A stretch of 30,178 nucleotides of DNA from JANXXV01 sp038230275 (GTDB taxonomy: Bacteria > Acidobacteriota > Terriglobia > Bryobacterales > Bryobacteraceae): positions 1 through 30,178 of the forward strand of contig JBBRNO010000078.1 in the NCBI GenBank assembly GCA_038230275.1, written 5' to 3'. A program made the position numbers and the translations under genes. Positions 8,629-17,605 of the stretch are shown here, piece by piece. Positions within the stretch are counted from its first letter, which is position 1; each line of letters opens with the position of its first letter. The notes beneath the pieces are model-generated. The model had not been told where the DNA came from. It ran no database searches and saw nothing but the letters and a program-made list of their open reading frames with translations.

Positions 8629-9671
8629 CGCGGCGCCTTCCAGACGACGGACTTGGCCTTCGCGCTGGCGGGCGTGTTCTTGGCGTCATCCACCTGATAG
8701 TAGATGGTCAATATCTCGCCTTTGGAAAGCTCAATAGAACTTGGGTATCCGCAATCAACGTTCGGCGCATCGCCGGCCAGTACAACCTGATTCGCTTTGT
8801 CCCACGTCTTACCGCCGTCTTTGCTCAACATTGCATGGACGCCACGCGGCGCGTTGCGCTCTCCGAACGTCAACAGAACCCGCCCGTCTTTGAGGACGAT
8901 TAGATCCGCGGGATGTTCCATGTCCGCCGTCAACTGTTCCGGAGTGCTGAACGTTTTGCCCTTATCGCTGGAGCGGGTGATTGCAAGATGGGCGCCTTTC
9001 TCAGAACGCACCGCGGCAAGAATATCGCCATTCGGAAGAACTGTGATGCCAGTCTCGTTATAGTGTCGGCCCATCAAAGAAGGCTCGCCCCATGTGACGC
9101 CACCGTCGTGCGACTGGAAGAGATAACTCTCATGCGCCATGTCCACCCAGAATTCAAAGTAGACGGCCATCAGCACTGTTCCGTCTTTCATCTGGACAAT
9201 CTTTCCGTATGGCGATACTACGCCGCGGCCTTCATAGAACTTGTGTATCGGCTCGCTTCGCTCGGGTTTGGACCACGTCTTGCCGTCATCTTTGGAACGG
9301 GTGAGGTACACACCGTCGAATACGCGATCTTTGCGCCCACCGTTAAACTTCAGGCCGGTCGCATCGTAGTTGCTGGCAATCGAATACGCCAGCAGGATTG
9401 TGCCGTCCTTCAGTTGGCCTAACGCGGGATTGCGGTCGTCGAATTCGCCGTCTACCGCCGTCCACGGTGCGGACCAAGTCTTACCACCGTCTTTGCTACG
9501 AACCAGATCGAGACGGCCTTTCACCCCAACGTGGGGAGCGCCAGCGCGGAACACGCTGAGTGCGTCGCCGTTTTTCAGCTTGATCATCACTGGAAAGTAG
9601 CCGGCTCCTTCCACGACTGTGGCCGGTTTCATAGACGCGCTGAAAAGTAAGAGGACGATTAAAGCTTTCAT
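8625..9671 (-). CDS. Exported sialidase-fold (Asp-box) protein
   Basis: 348 residues with a signal peptide (MKALIVLLLFSASMKPA). It has five clear Asp boxes: SKDGGKTW, SKDDGKTW, SHDGGVTW, SSDKGKTF and a final SKDGGKTW, so it is the most regular propeller of the four. A CGYPSSIELSKGEILTIYY segment near the C-terminus matches the equivalent region of the protein at 1193-2956, which suggests common ancestry. The RIP arginine motif is not seen. The ATG at 9671 follows an 88-base non-coding gap, the longest in this operon, so this gene could begin a sub-transcript. Confidence 0.86.
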   Translation of the reverse strand: MKALIVLLLFSASMKPATVVEGAGYFPVMIKLKNGDALSVFRAGAPHVGVKGRLDLVRSKDGGKTWSAPWTAVDGEFDDRNPALGQLKDGTILLAYSIASNYDATGLKFNGGRKDRVFDGVYLTRSKDDGKTWSKPERSEPIHKFYEGRGVVSPYGKIVQMKDGTVLMAVYFEFWVDMAHESYLFQSHDGGVTWGEPSLMGRHYNETGITVLPNGDILAAVRSEKGAHLAITRSSDKGKTFSTPEQLTADMEHPADLIVLKDGRVLLTFGERNAPRGVHAMLSKDGGKTWDKANQVVLAGDAPNVDCGYPSSIELSKGEILTIYYQVDDAKNTPASAKAKSVVWKAPR

Positions 9672-9731
9672 GCCTTTGTCCGTTCAGTGTATCGTCGATC
9701 CATGATGAGTGCCGTGCGAATTGGTCAACTA

Positions 9732-9747
9732 GTCCAGGGTGTTGGAC
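9732..9747. promoter_or_regulatory. Candidate operator: perfect 5-6-5 inverted repeat GTCCA-N6-TGGAC
   Basis: The 88-base gap 9672-9759 contains GTCCAGGGTGTTGGAC. The half-sites GTCCA and TGGAC are perfect inverted repeats. The overlapping CAGGGT/ACCCTG (9735-9751) could instead form a 6-bp RNA hairpin, but no T-run follows on either strand. Fourteen of the 15 bases TCCAGGGTGTTGGAC recur upstream of the TonB receptor gene (17675-17689). On the minus strand a TTGACC hexamer (9728-9723) lies just downstream and could be a -35, though no good -10 is seen 16-18 bases further. Best reading: a regulator-binding site shared by two promoters, inferred only. Confidence 0.35.
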
Positions 9748-9759
9748 CCTGCGCCTCCA

Positions 9760-10731
9760 TCATTTCGCGTTCTTCAATTCGCGGAAGCGCTGCATGGTCT
9801 CAGCGGCTTTGGCTGCATCGCCTACGCGCTGATAACTAAGACTCAATTGATAGTGGGCTTCGGCGTTTTTCGGATCGGACGCGACGGCGCGCTCCAGCAG
9901 AGAAATGGCTTCGCGGGTATTGCCCGCAGCGCCGGCAATCTTGCCCAGATTGAATAACGAATCGGCGTGGCGTGGATTGGCGGCAAGGGCGTTCTCAAAC
10001 TCCGCGGCTGCCGCGGTGGTCTGGTCCAACCGCAATAGATTGCGGCCGGACTTGTTGTGATAGTCGGGATTCGATGGTTCCAGGCGTGTGGCCTCGCGGT
10101 ACTCCGCGGCGGCTTTCTGGAAATCTCCCGATCCAAACCGAACATCGCCTAGCGATGCATGAAGATCTGCCGCAGCGGGTTCCATCTGGATTGCCTTGAC
10201 GTAGGCTTGTTCAGCGCGCTTCAGATTTCCGTTCATGTATGACGCCATGCCCAAAGCACCGAAGACTTTCGCCTTGGCCTGCGGTCTGGCCGCAGTTGTT
10301 TCCAGCAAACGGATCGCTTCCCCGGCCTTGCCTGCATCAATCAGAGTGAGTGCCAGGTCATAGGCGAAATCAGAATTGCCGGGTTGCATCGCTACGGCCC
10401 GGCGAAGGTTTGTTGCGGCCGTATCGAAATGCCCCTTGGCCCGATGGCTGGCGCCTAGCAGTGCGTATTCTTCCGCACGCAGTTGCTTTGAGCCACCGAG
10501 CACGCGAATACAATCGTCGAACTGCTGGTTATGGAAGTAGGCCAGTGCCAGGTTGAATCGCGCGTCCGCCGATTGGGGATTCGCGGCGAAAGACTTCTCG
10601 AACAGCGCGATCGCCTCGGTAGTCCTGCCCTGTTGCAGCAGCGAGATTGCTCTGTCTGCCATGGTGCGCGCGTCTTCGGCGCACACGATGCTTATTGCGC
10701 AGAGTAGAAGGCAGAGAGATTTCGGTGACAA
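9760..10731 (-). CDS. Exported tetratricopeptide-repeat protein
   Basis: About 323 residues with a signal peptide (SPKSLCLLLCAISIVCAED) and then seven to eight TPR units through to the C-terminus. Examples are AIALFEKSFAANPQSADARF, AEQAYVKAIQMEPAAADLH, AAAEFENALAANPRHADSLF and AISLLERAVASDPKNAEAHY. TPR proteins are scaffolds, so this one may organise the exported enzymes of the locus; no catalytic domain is present. The start is taken as TTG at 10731, nine bases after the upstream stop, because it keeps the complete signal peptide and no nearby ATG does. That start is less certain than the frame. Confidence 0.84.
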   Translation of the reverse strand: MSPKSLCLLLCAISIVCAEDARTMADRAISLLQQGRTTEAIALFEKSFAANPQSADARFNLALAYFHNQQFDDCIRVLGGSKQLRAEEYALLGASHRAKGHFDTAATNLRRAVAMQPGNSDFAYDLALTLIDAGKAGEAIRLLETTAARPQAKAKVFGALGMASYMNGNLKRAEQAYVKAIQMEPAAADLHASLGDVRFGSGDFQKAAAEYREATRLEPSNPDYHNKSGRNLLRLDQTTAAAAEFENALAANPRHADSLFNLGKIAGAAGNTREAISLLERAVASDPKNAEAHYQLSLSYQRVGDAAKAAETMQRFRELKNAK

Positions 10732-10740
10732 CTTCTTATT

Positions 10741-11733
10741 TTACTTCCGGCGCAGGTAGACGACATTCAAAAGAGGTTCACCCTCTGACAGACGCCGCAG
10801 GTTTTCGGCAATCGCGGCCCACCGGTGTTGCATCGTCTCATGCGTGTATCCTCCGTTGTGCGGAGTCATAACGATATTGTCCAACTCATGGAATGCAAAT
10901 GTCGAGGGAAGCTTCGACTCGTTCGGTTGCGGATACTGATACCAGACGTCAATACCGGCACCGGCAATTTTATGTTGCTGAAGCGCCGCAAAGAGCCCGG
11001 CTTCATTAATCACCGGTCCGCGGCCTACATTTATTAAGAACGCCGTGGGCTTCATGAAACTGAGCTGCCTTTCGCCAATCAAATCGCGGGTCTCAGGAAG
11101 CCCCGGCAAAGCAATCACCACGAAGTCCGCACGCGGCAGCGCATCATCCAAGCATTCGAGCCCGCCAACTTCTTTCAATCCCGCCTGCTGCGCCCGCTCC
11201 ATTGAGGGCGTCCGTGTTAGGGCGCTTACCTCCATGTCGAAAAACCGGCCCCAACGAACGATCTCCCGGCCGATAGCACCTAGCCCAAGCACCAGAAGGC
11301 TGCGTCCACGAAGTTCACTCTGAATACGGTTGCTCCAGCCCCAATCTCCCTTGCGCAGAGCGGCGTGCGATGCAAAGAGTTGTTTCTGCAAAACCAGCAT
11401 CATCATGAAGGCATGTTCGGCCACTGCGCGTTCATGCCCGTAGACATTGCATACCGCGCAACCGTAAGGGAGAGCATCCAGGGCTACACCGTCGTAGCCG
11501 GCGCCAACGGACTGAACCAGTTGGAGCGTGGCAGGATTGCCGGCGAGCCATTCCGCCTTGACTTCCGCTCCGACGAAGACGTCCGCGGCTGCCAGGAGGC
11601 CGGCTATGGCTTCGTGACTGGCCTGTTCGGGAATGCCCTCAATCCGCACGGGGAATTGAATCACGCGCAAAAGATCCTGGACGTTTCGCTGCGGTGTTAC
11701 TATCCGCAGGAGTTTCGCTTTGCCTTCATTCAT
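10741..11733 (-). CDS. D-isomer-specific 2-hydroxyacid dehydrogenase family protein
   Basis: 330 residues starting MNEGKAKLLRIV. The NAD-binding motif is GLGAIG (150-155). The catalytic Arg (R238, NVGRGPVIN) and His (H292, TPHNGG) are present. The usual Glu of the DVFxxEP motif is replaced: the sequence reads DVWYQYP, placing Tyr at that position, so chemistry may differ from glycerate or phosphoglycerate dehydrogenases. The ATG at 11733 is chosen over upstream in-frame codons inside the enolase gene because AAGGA precedes it by seven bases. Cytoplasmic. It may interconvert a 2-keto and a 2-hydroxy acid made in the pathway. Confidence 0.87.
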   Translation of the reverse strand: MNEGKAKLLRIVTPQRNVQDLLRVIQFPVRIEGIPEQASHEAIAGLLAAADVFVGAEVKAEWLAGNPATLQLVQSVGAGYDGVALDALPYGCAVCNVYGHERAVAEHAFMMMLVLQKQLFASHAALRKGDWGWSNRIQSELRGRSLLVLGLGAIGREIVRWGRFFDMEVSALTRTPSMERAQQAGLKEVGGLECLDDALPRADFVVIALPGLPETRDLIGERQLSFMKPTAFLINVGRGPVINEAGLFAALQQHKIAGAGIDVWYQYPQPNESKLPSTFAFHELDNIVMTPHNGGYTHETMQHRWAAIAENLRRLSEGEPLLNVVYLRRK

Positions 11734-11740
11734 TATGAAA

Positions 11741-11745
11741 TCCTT
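11741..11745 (-). promoter_or_regulatory. Shine-Dalgarno AAGGA for the 2-hydroxyacid dehydrogenase gene
   Basis: On the minus strand AAGGA overlaps the TAA stop of the enolase gene and is followed by seven bases and ATG. It decides the start at 11733 against a 26-codon longer frame reaching into the upstream gene. Confidence 0.7.
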
Positions 11746-12985
11746 AGTCCCACATGGACTGTCCTGCATCCAGATGCTGCATACAGACCTGCCGGTTGAG
11801 TTCCACGCCAAGTCCGGGAGCGTCAGTTAGCGTGATCTTGCCGCTGTCAAATAGCGGAACACCTTCGCGAGTTACAAACTCGCCAATCCAAGCCGCCTCA
11901 TAGAAGTGGTACTCCAAGCCGAGAAAATTGCGCACCCCGGCGGCTACATGCGCAGCTGCAATGGTTGCGAGGGCACCACCGTTTCCATGCATTGCCATTG
12001 GCATGTAATGAAGCTCCGCATAATCGGCAATTCGCCGCGCCTCATGAAGGCCGCCGCAGAACAGCACGTCCGGATGGATGATGTCGCAGGAACGGCGGTC
12101 GATAAACATGCGGAATTGCTCCGCATTAAACATCTCACCGGTGCAAATGGGAATGGGGCTTTCAGCGCGTACGGCCGCGAGAGCATCCGGATTTGTGATG
12201 GGGACGGGATCTTCCATCCACATCAATTTCAGATCGGCGAGCTCGCGTGCCAGGCGGACGGCATCCACCGCATTGAAGCACATATGGCCATCGACGCAGA
12301 TTTCCGCATCCCAGCCGGCGGCCTGGCGAACCACACGAAGCCTTTCGCCGATGCGGCGAAGTTGAGCCCCGCCGATGGAGCGGTTCCAAACGTCGCGCGT
12401 GTATTCGGGCGCGGTATGCTCGATGTCAAATTTCATATGGGCGAATCCGGCGGCCATCGTGTCGGACGCCATTTTCCGCCAAGCATCTAAATCATCGGAC
12501 GCGAGGGGCGAACTTCGGTCCAGGTAGATACCGACTGAGTCACGGCACTTTCCACCGAACAGGTTGTAGCAAGGAGTCTTCAATGCTTTTCCAACGAGAT
12601 CGCAAAGAGCCATTTCCACCGCACTGACAGCCCACAAGATGGGGCCCGCCGGAGTAGCGGTGGGAGCGTAGGATGCGATGGGCTGATAGAAGCTATCGAA
12701 TTTACGGCCATCGTATTGGGCGCCTGCGTGATGGGGCGGCAGCGTGCCGTAGAGCATATCGGAAACGGCGGGCCGCACATCAAAAGGGCTTCGTCCGCAA
12801 AGGCAAGCGCGGATATAGCCGACGGCTTCCAGCACGCCCATGAAATCCTGAGATTCGCCCAGGCCATAAATACCTGCGTCGGTATCCACCCTGATAATGA
12901 GACGAGTGACTTCGCCCTGCTTGCCGCCAACTGAATGGGGCCGGGGCCCGCGCAAGCGCAAGGTTCGGATATTGGTGATCTTCAT
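11744..12985 (-). CDS. Enolase-superfamily sugar-acid dehydratase, galactonate/mannonate-dehydratase-like
   Basis: 413 residues with a complete MR/MLE architecture: N-terminal capping domain (MKITNIRTLRLRG, GLGES at 41-45), then a barrel. The three metal ligands are D232 (CVDGH), E258 (WMEDP) and E284 (CTGEM). The DxH arrangement (H234) and a later His (H333, AMHGNGG) match the base/acid pair of galactonate- and mannonate-dehydratase-type members rather than the KxK group. Such enzymes remove water from aldonic acids to give 2-keto-3-deoxy acids. The locus has two aldolase-type genes that could cleave that product. Start ATG 12985, with a weak GGGA nearby and a 22-base gap to the upstream gene. 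Confidence 0.88.
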   Translation of the reverse strand: MKITNIRTLRLRGPRPHSVGGKQGEVTRLIIRVDTDAGIYGLGESQDFMGVLEAVGYIRACLCGRSPFDVRPAVSDMLYGTLPPHHAGAQYDGRKFDSFYQPIASYAPTATPAGPILWAVSAVEMALCDLVGKALKTPCYNLFGGKCRDSVGIYLDRSSPLASDDLDAWRKMASDTMAAGFAHMKFDIEHTAPEYTRDVWNRSIGGAQLRRIGERLRVVRQAAGWDAEICVDGHMCFNAVDAVRLARELADLKLMWMEDPVPITNPDALAAVRAESPIPICTGEMFNAEQFRMFIDRRSCDIIHPDVLFCGGLHEARRIADYAELHYMPMAMHGNGGALATIAAAHVAAGVRNFLGLEYHFYEAAWIGEFVTREGVPLFDSGKITLTDAPGLGVELNRQVCMQHLDAGQSMWD

Positions 12986-13007
12986 TCGCTGTTCCCGGTT
13001 CCGGTAG

Positions 13008-14336
13008 TCAAGCCAGTGAGTTCGGGCGTTCCCACTGGATGCGCGCGGCGTAGACGCTGTTATCGCCTCCGTGGCGTTCGCATCCGAGCGGTTGCATATA
13101 CTCCGAAACCACGACCCACGTCTCTTGCGGATTCACATTCACCACTCCAAAGTTCCCAAGCCTGGCCCCGCGTTCGGGAACCAGCGTGCGTTCCGTCCGG
13201 CGGATCACGCACAACTTTTCGGGGTCCACCTGCGCCATGAACAGCGGAGCGCGGTGGCGGAAGACGTGGTCGTTGTTCGCTCCGCGGCGCGTGTACACCA
13301 GAAACAATCCGTTACTGTGAGTAACCCAATGTTGTTGTGTATTGTAGTTGCCCAAATCGGAGCCGTCATCCCACGTCCACGGTTTGAGCGGACCAAAGTG
13401 TAAACCATCGCCGGAGGATGTAACGAAGCCGTTCGCATCGTTGCGAAGTGTCATGTAATAGCGGTTCTTATAGACGGCGAGCGAAGGCTCGTCGAGTCCA
13501 CGTTGAAACTCTACCCGCAATACGTCGCCGTGAGCTAAATAGCGCAACGTATGCCCATCGAAGGCGCAGCGTACGACGGTCACGAAAGCGTTATCGGCCG
13601 TCGCCCAACCATTTTCCCGGAATAGAGGGTAGGCCTTCGGATCTCCACCGTCCGGGATGAAATATACAGGCAACAGAATATCGCCGTTGGGTAGATCCAC
13701 TCGTTGGCAACTGTCAGCGCCCGCGTTGAAGAATTTTCGGCCTCCAGGCATTTCGAGGGTTTGCCAGGGCGCCCAGGCGCGGGCGGAAGGATTGTAGACG
13801 GAGTAGCCTGTTTCGCGCGCCGCTTTGGTGCCTGCGAACTTATTGCCTCGATATCGAATCACCGAGCCGGTGGCGAGGAGCTTTCGCGTCTGCGCGTGCC
13901 ATGCAGGCACTAGAGCGGTAACAGCAGATTCCAACCCATCGACCTGCTTGCGCCGCCCTAACGCCTGGTGTTCCACTAATGAACTCCACGTCTTCCCCAA
14001 ATCCTTCGTAGAAAGATCGTTGAAGGCGAAGAACACGTCGCTTCCGCTCATCTGCAAACGCTGCATAAGCACCACAACCTCAGGCGAGCCGCCGGGAATA
14101 ATGCCGGCTCGCGCATGCACCCAGCAATCTTTGTGATAGCCGGATGCATCCACTTCCTTGAAATCTTGCGCCCAACCCCGGCGGATGGTGTCGAGGCGAA
14201 TCTTATAATTGAGATCCGTCTGCTGCGGGGCGCGTTGTGTTTGCGCCATCGCAGGAAGGATGGACACGCCCGCCATTGCCTTCATCCAGACCCGGCGGCC
14301 GGTGCCTGGAGTTGTTTTAGTATTCTTGCCGCGCAT
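13008..14336 (-). CDS. Tat-exported divergent sialidase-fold protein
   Basis: 442 residues. A twin-arginine signal is present (GRRVWMKAMAGVSILPAMAQ). Only one clear Asp box is visible (STKDLGKTW, about residue 110), but the alternation of strand-like stretches such as RVDLPNGDILLPVYF and EPSLAVYKNRYYMTLRND resembles BNR-type propellers. It is the most divergent of the four sialidase-fold proteins. It follows the TonB receptor gene by 20 bases, so it is the first enzyme-like gene of the operon and the likeliest partner of the receptor. No RIP motif is seen. Hydrolase, lyase or binding role cannot be separated. Confidence 0.75.
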   Translation of the reverse strand: MRGKNTKTTPGTGRRVWMKAMAGVSILPAMAQTQRAPQQTDLNYKIRLDTIRRGWAQDFKEVDASGYHKDCWVHARAGIIPGGSPEVVVLMQRLQMSGSDVFFAFNDLSTKDLGKTWSSLVEHQALGRRKQVDGLESAVTALVPAWHAQTRKLLATGSVIRYRGNKFAGTKAARETGYSVYNPSARAWAPWQTLEMPGGRKFFNAGADSCQRVDLPNGDILLPVYFIPDGGDPKAYPLFRENGWATADNAFVTVVRCAFDGHTLRYLAHGDVLRVEFQRGLDEPSLAVYKNRYYMTLRNDANGFVTSSGDGLHFGPLKPWTWDDGSDLGNYNTQQHWVTHSNGLFLVYTRRGANNDHVFRHRAPLFMAQVDPEKLCVIRRTERTLVPERGARLGNFGVVNVNPQETWVVVSEYMQPLGCERHGGDNSVYAARIQWERPNSLA

Positions 14337-14356
14337 AGGTGAGAATAGCGATCCGG

Positions 14357-17300
14357 TTAAAAATAAAACTTCAGTGCGATCTGAATGTCCCGGGCATCAG
14401 TCGCCGTTGCCGTGGTCCTGCCGAATTGCGCGTTATCGACACTGGCATTCGGATTGCCGAAACTGGCATGATTCCAGACGTTGAACATCTCAAAGCGGAA
14501 CTCTAGCGATTTGCGTTCCGTCAGTTTGGTGCTCTTCATGATGGAGAGGTCCCAGTTGTTGATGATGTTTCCATCCAGAATGTTTGAGCCCGCCGTGCCG
14601 AAGCGAGGCGGTTGGGCCGCGTGGGCCGCAGTGTTGAGGGGATAGTCGAAGGCGGCTCGGCTCCATCGTGGAGTATTCACGCCGCTGCCGCCGACGAAGC
14701 CGAAATTTGCTCCGATGAGATCGGCCCGGCAGGTCTGCTGGAATGCCGAATTGCAATTGGCATTGTTGACGCCAGGGTTGAGAGGCAAACCGGAGCGAAC
14801 CGATGTTACTCCGCTTAATTTCCATCCCCCGACCAACTTTCCGGCTATGCCTTGTGTGCCGCCTGCGAAGCGCTTCCCGGGTCCGAAGGGCAACTCGTAA
14901 ACATAATTGATCGAAACCCTATGCCGCATGTCATCCGAAGTTCTTCCGGTCTCAAGCGACATGTTCTGTGGGTTCTGCGGATTTCCATTTGCGCCGCCAC
15001 TTTGGCGGCCGCCTCCACCACCCAGCGCTTTCGCCCAGGTGTAAGAGCCTTTGAACGCCAGGCCTTCACCGAAGCGTTTCTCCGCGGTGACCAGCAATGC
15101 GTTGTAGTTTGAAGTTGCACCAGAAACGAAGCCAAGCAACCGGCCCCACTGTGGAAACGGAACGTTGCTGGCGAGTGCGCCGGACTTTGGAGTGTTGGTG
15201 CTGTTGAAGTCGCGGAAGGTTTCGAGGTGAGTACCTTTCGAGCCCAGGTATTGCGTTTCCAGGGTGAAGCTCTTGCCGAATTCGTGGCCGATGCTCAAGC
15301 TGTACTGCTGTGTGTAGCCGTTGAGCAATTTGGATTCCGACCCGGTGATCAAGCCATAGGTCAGGCCCTTGAAATAATCGCCGGGAGCCAGGCCGGTCTT
15401 GCCGGCATAGCGAAGATCCGGTATTGTGGTATTCCCCGAAAGCGATACCAGTTGCGAGCCGGGAGGCGCGCTGAATGCGTTGTTCGCAATATTCAGACCG
15501 ACTGTCTGCGAGTAGAACCAACCATAGCCACCGCGAACCACGGTGTTCGTGTTGCCGAACGGCTTGTATGCGAAGCCAAAGCGCGGCGCCAGATTATTCG
15601 GGTCCGGTTTGAACAGGGTGTCGCGGTCCAGAAAGCCGTATGGAAGATCGGGGCGCAGCCTGGTGTAGAAATCTTTAGCCGCAGTATTCTGTTTCGGGAA
15701 GCGCAAGCCACCCAGCGCGGTATCGAACATTGGGGTGAATCCACGGTCTTCTCTGGCAGGCGTGACGTACTCATAGCGCAAGCCGAGATTAAGAGTGAGC
15801 TTTGAGGATACCTTCCAATCGTCCGCCGCATAGAAGCCCAATTTGTAATCGCCGTAGTCAAATTGGGGACTTAGGTCGAGACCGACATTTAGCGCGCTGG
15901 GGTAGCCGAGCAGAAAGTCCGCGAATCCATCCCCGCTATACTGACCACTAAATGTGAAAGATCGCCGCACGTAATTGGCAAGCAACTCATGCGCGCGGGA
16001 ACGCCTGACGTCGGCACCGAACTTGAATGTGTGATTGTTGCGCGCCCATGTCACGCCTTCGGTGAATTGGTACACCTGCGACTTTTGAATGCGGGGAAGA
16101 CCTTCAGCGTAGGTGGAGATGGACGTGCCGGAAAGTACGATACTCTCAGGGTAGCCATAGAGTTGATCGGCGCTGGCCTGGCCCTGGAAATTCAACCCCA
16201 GCGCCTTCATCACCGGCTTATAGAAATTCTGCCCGACGCTGGTGCTGATCAATCGGCTGAAGCCGAAGCGGAATTCGCTGATGAGCGTGGGAGTGACGCG
16301 TGTGGTAAGTCCGATTCCGGTATTCTCAAAGGTCTGCGGGACGCTGAGGCCTCCAGCATCTGGAAACGCGCCTGGGGTGTAGCGGGCGAATGACTGGCGC
16401 GCATAGCGGCCCATCAGGTCGTTGTTGTCGGTGAGCCTGTGATCGGCCCGTACGAGCCAGTTGTCCTGATCAACCATCCGGGAAGGGGACACGGCGTAGT
16501 TGCTAGCGCCGATGCCTCCGTTCGGCAGCGGATAGTATTTGAGGATGGCCTGCGAGATTGGGTCCAGGCGACTGGTGGGAATGACTCCACCGGGAAACGG
16601 AGTTCCGGCATTGAGAGGATCACGAATCGTCTTGTTGAACGAGGCGAGATTTCCGTTGCGGTGATCCGCTGTAGGAACAGTTTGGCTGAGCGTGATGCCG
16701 CGGCGTTCGCGCGAACCTTCGTAGCCGCCGAACACGAAGGTCCGGTTCTTGATGACAGGCCCTCCCGCGTAACCGCCGAATTGATTGAGGCGAAGCGGGG
16801 GCTTCTTGGCGGCAAAGAAATTGCGGGCGTCGAATTTGTCGTTGCGCAGGAATTCAAATACGGTGCCATGCAGTTCATTGGTGCCGGACTTGGTTACCAC
16901 GTTGATAACCGCACCGCCGCCGGATCCGAATTCGGCCGAGTATTGCCCAACCTGGATCTTGAATTCGCCGATGGCATCCACGGAAGGGGCAATATTGAAC
17001 GAATGGTAGACCGGCTCCTTGTTATCGATTCCATCCAGCTGGTAACTGTTCTCAGTGGCCGGCATGCCCGCGGCTGAAGGAGCGAAGCCCTTGCTCAAAA
17101 CGTTCTTCGCGTTGCTGCTGACTCCTTCGGTGATGCCGGCGGTGAGCGTGGTCAACTCCATAAAATTGCGGCCATTCAATGGCAGCGATTCAATGCGCGA
17201 TTGCGCGATTACGCCACCGATGATGGGGCTCTCCGTTTCAATCGCCGGAGTGGTAGCGTGAACGTCGACACTTTCTGTAACCTGCCCGACCTCAAGGATC

Positions 17301-17605
17301 AAATCGATTCGTGCCTGTTGGTTCACTTGCAAGATCACATTGTTGAGTACCGCTTTCTTGAAGCCGGCACTTTCCGCCTCAATCCGGTATTCGCCCGGGT
17401 TGAGTGCGGGAATCGAATAGGCGCCAGAGGCTCCAGACGAAGTTTCGCTGGAGAGATTGGTTCCGGCATTCGTCGCAACAACTTTGACGCCCGGAATGGC
17501 GGCGCCGGAAGGATCCTTCACCAGGCCTGTAATGGTGGCTTTATTGGTTTGGGCTAAAGCGACGGTATAGGCCAAAAATGCGAGACATGCTAACCTTCGA
17601 TTCAT
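14357..17605 (-). CDS. TonB-dependent receptor, Oar-like, with carboxypeptidase-regulatory N-terminal domain
   Basis: 1082 residues: signal peptide (MNRRLACLAFLAYTVALAQ), a carboxypeptidase-regulatory beta-sandwich (about 20-110, ITGLVKDPSGAAIPGVKV), a plug domain (about 110-240, with SLPLNGRNFMEL and INVVTKSGTNELHG), then a long outer-membrane barrel ending in the aromatic C-terminus IALKFYF. This is the Oar-type receptor expanded in Acidobacteriota. It should import an oligosaccharide or other large ligand using TonB energy. The ATG at 17605 is preceded by AGGGAGA with a five-base spacer. It is first in the minus-strand operon and divergent from the aldolase unit, so both may respond to the same inducer. 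Confidence 0.93.
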   Translation of the reverse strand: MNRRLACLAFLAYTVALAQTNKATITGLVKDPSGAAIPGVKVVATNAGTNLSSETSSGASGAYSIPALNPGEYRIEAESAGFKKAVLNNVILQVNQQARIDLILEVGQVTESVDVHATTPAIETESPIIGGVIAQSRIESLPLNGRNFMELTTLTAGITEGVSSNAKNVLSKGFAPSAAGMPATENSYQLDGIDNKEPVYHSFNIAPSVDAIGEFKIQVGQYSAEFGSGGGAVINVVTKSGTNELHGTVFEFLRNDKFDARNFFAAKKPPLRLNQFGGYAGGPVIKNRTFVFGGYEGSRERRGITLSQTVPTADHRNGNLASFNKTIRDPLNAGTPFPGGVIPTSRLDPISQAILKYYPLPNGGIGASNYAVSPSRMVDQDNWLVRADHRLTDNNDLMGRYARQSFARYTPGAFPDAGGLSVPQTFENTGIGLTTRVTPTLISEFRFGFSRLISTSVGQNFYKPVMKALGLNFQGQASADQLYGYPESIVLSGTSISTYAEGLPRIQKSQVYQFTEGVTWARNNHTFKFGADVRRSRAHELLANYVRRSFTFSGQYSGDGFADFLLGYPSALNVGLDLSPQFDYGDYKLGFYAADDWKVSSKLTLNLGLRYEYVTPAREDRGFTPMFDTALGGLRFPKQNTAAKDFYTRLRPDLPYGFLDRDTLFKPDPNNLAPRFGFAYKPFGNTNTVVRGGYGWFYSQTVGLNIANNAFSAPPGSQLVSLSGNTTIPDLRYAGKTGLAPGDYFKGLTYGLITGSESKLLNGYTQQYSLSIGHEFGKSFTLETQYLGSKGTHLETFRDFNSTNTPKSGALASNVPFPQWGRLLGFVSGATSNYNALLVTAEKRFGEGLAFKGSYTWAKALGGGGGRQSGGANGNPQNPQNMSLETGRTSDDMRHRVSINYVYELPFGPGKRFAGGTQGIAGKLVGGWKLSGVTSVRSGLPLNPGVNNANCNSAFQQTCRADLIGANFGFVGGSGVNTPRWSRAAFDYPLNTAAHAAQPPRFGTAGSNILDGNIINNWDLSIMKSTKLTERKSLEFRFEMFNVWNHASFGNPNASVDNAQFGRTTATATDARDIQIALKFYF

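Noticed and set aside
9735..9751. Rho-independent terminator
   Set aside because: CAGGGT/ACCCTG can form a 6-bp hairpin, but no T-run follows on either strand. The better inverted repeat is the overlapping GTCCA/TGGAC.
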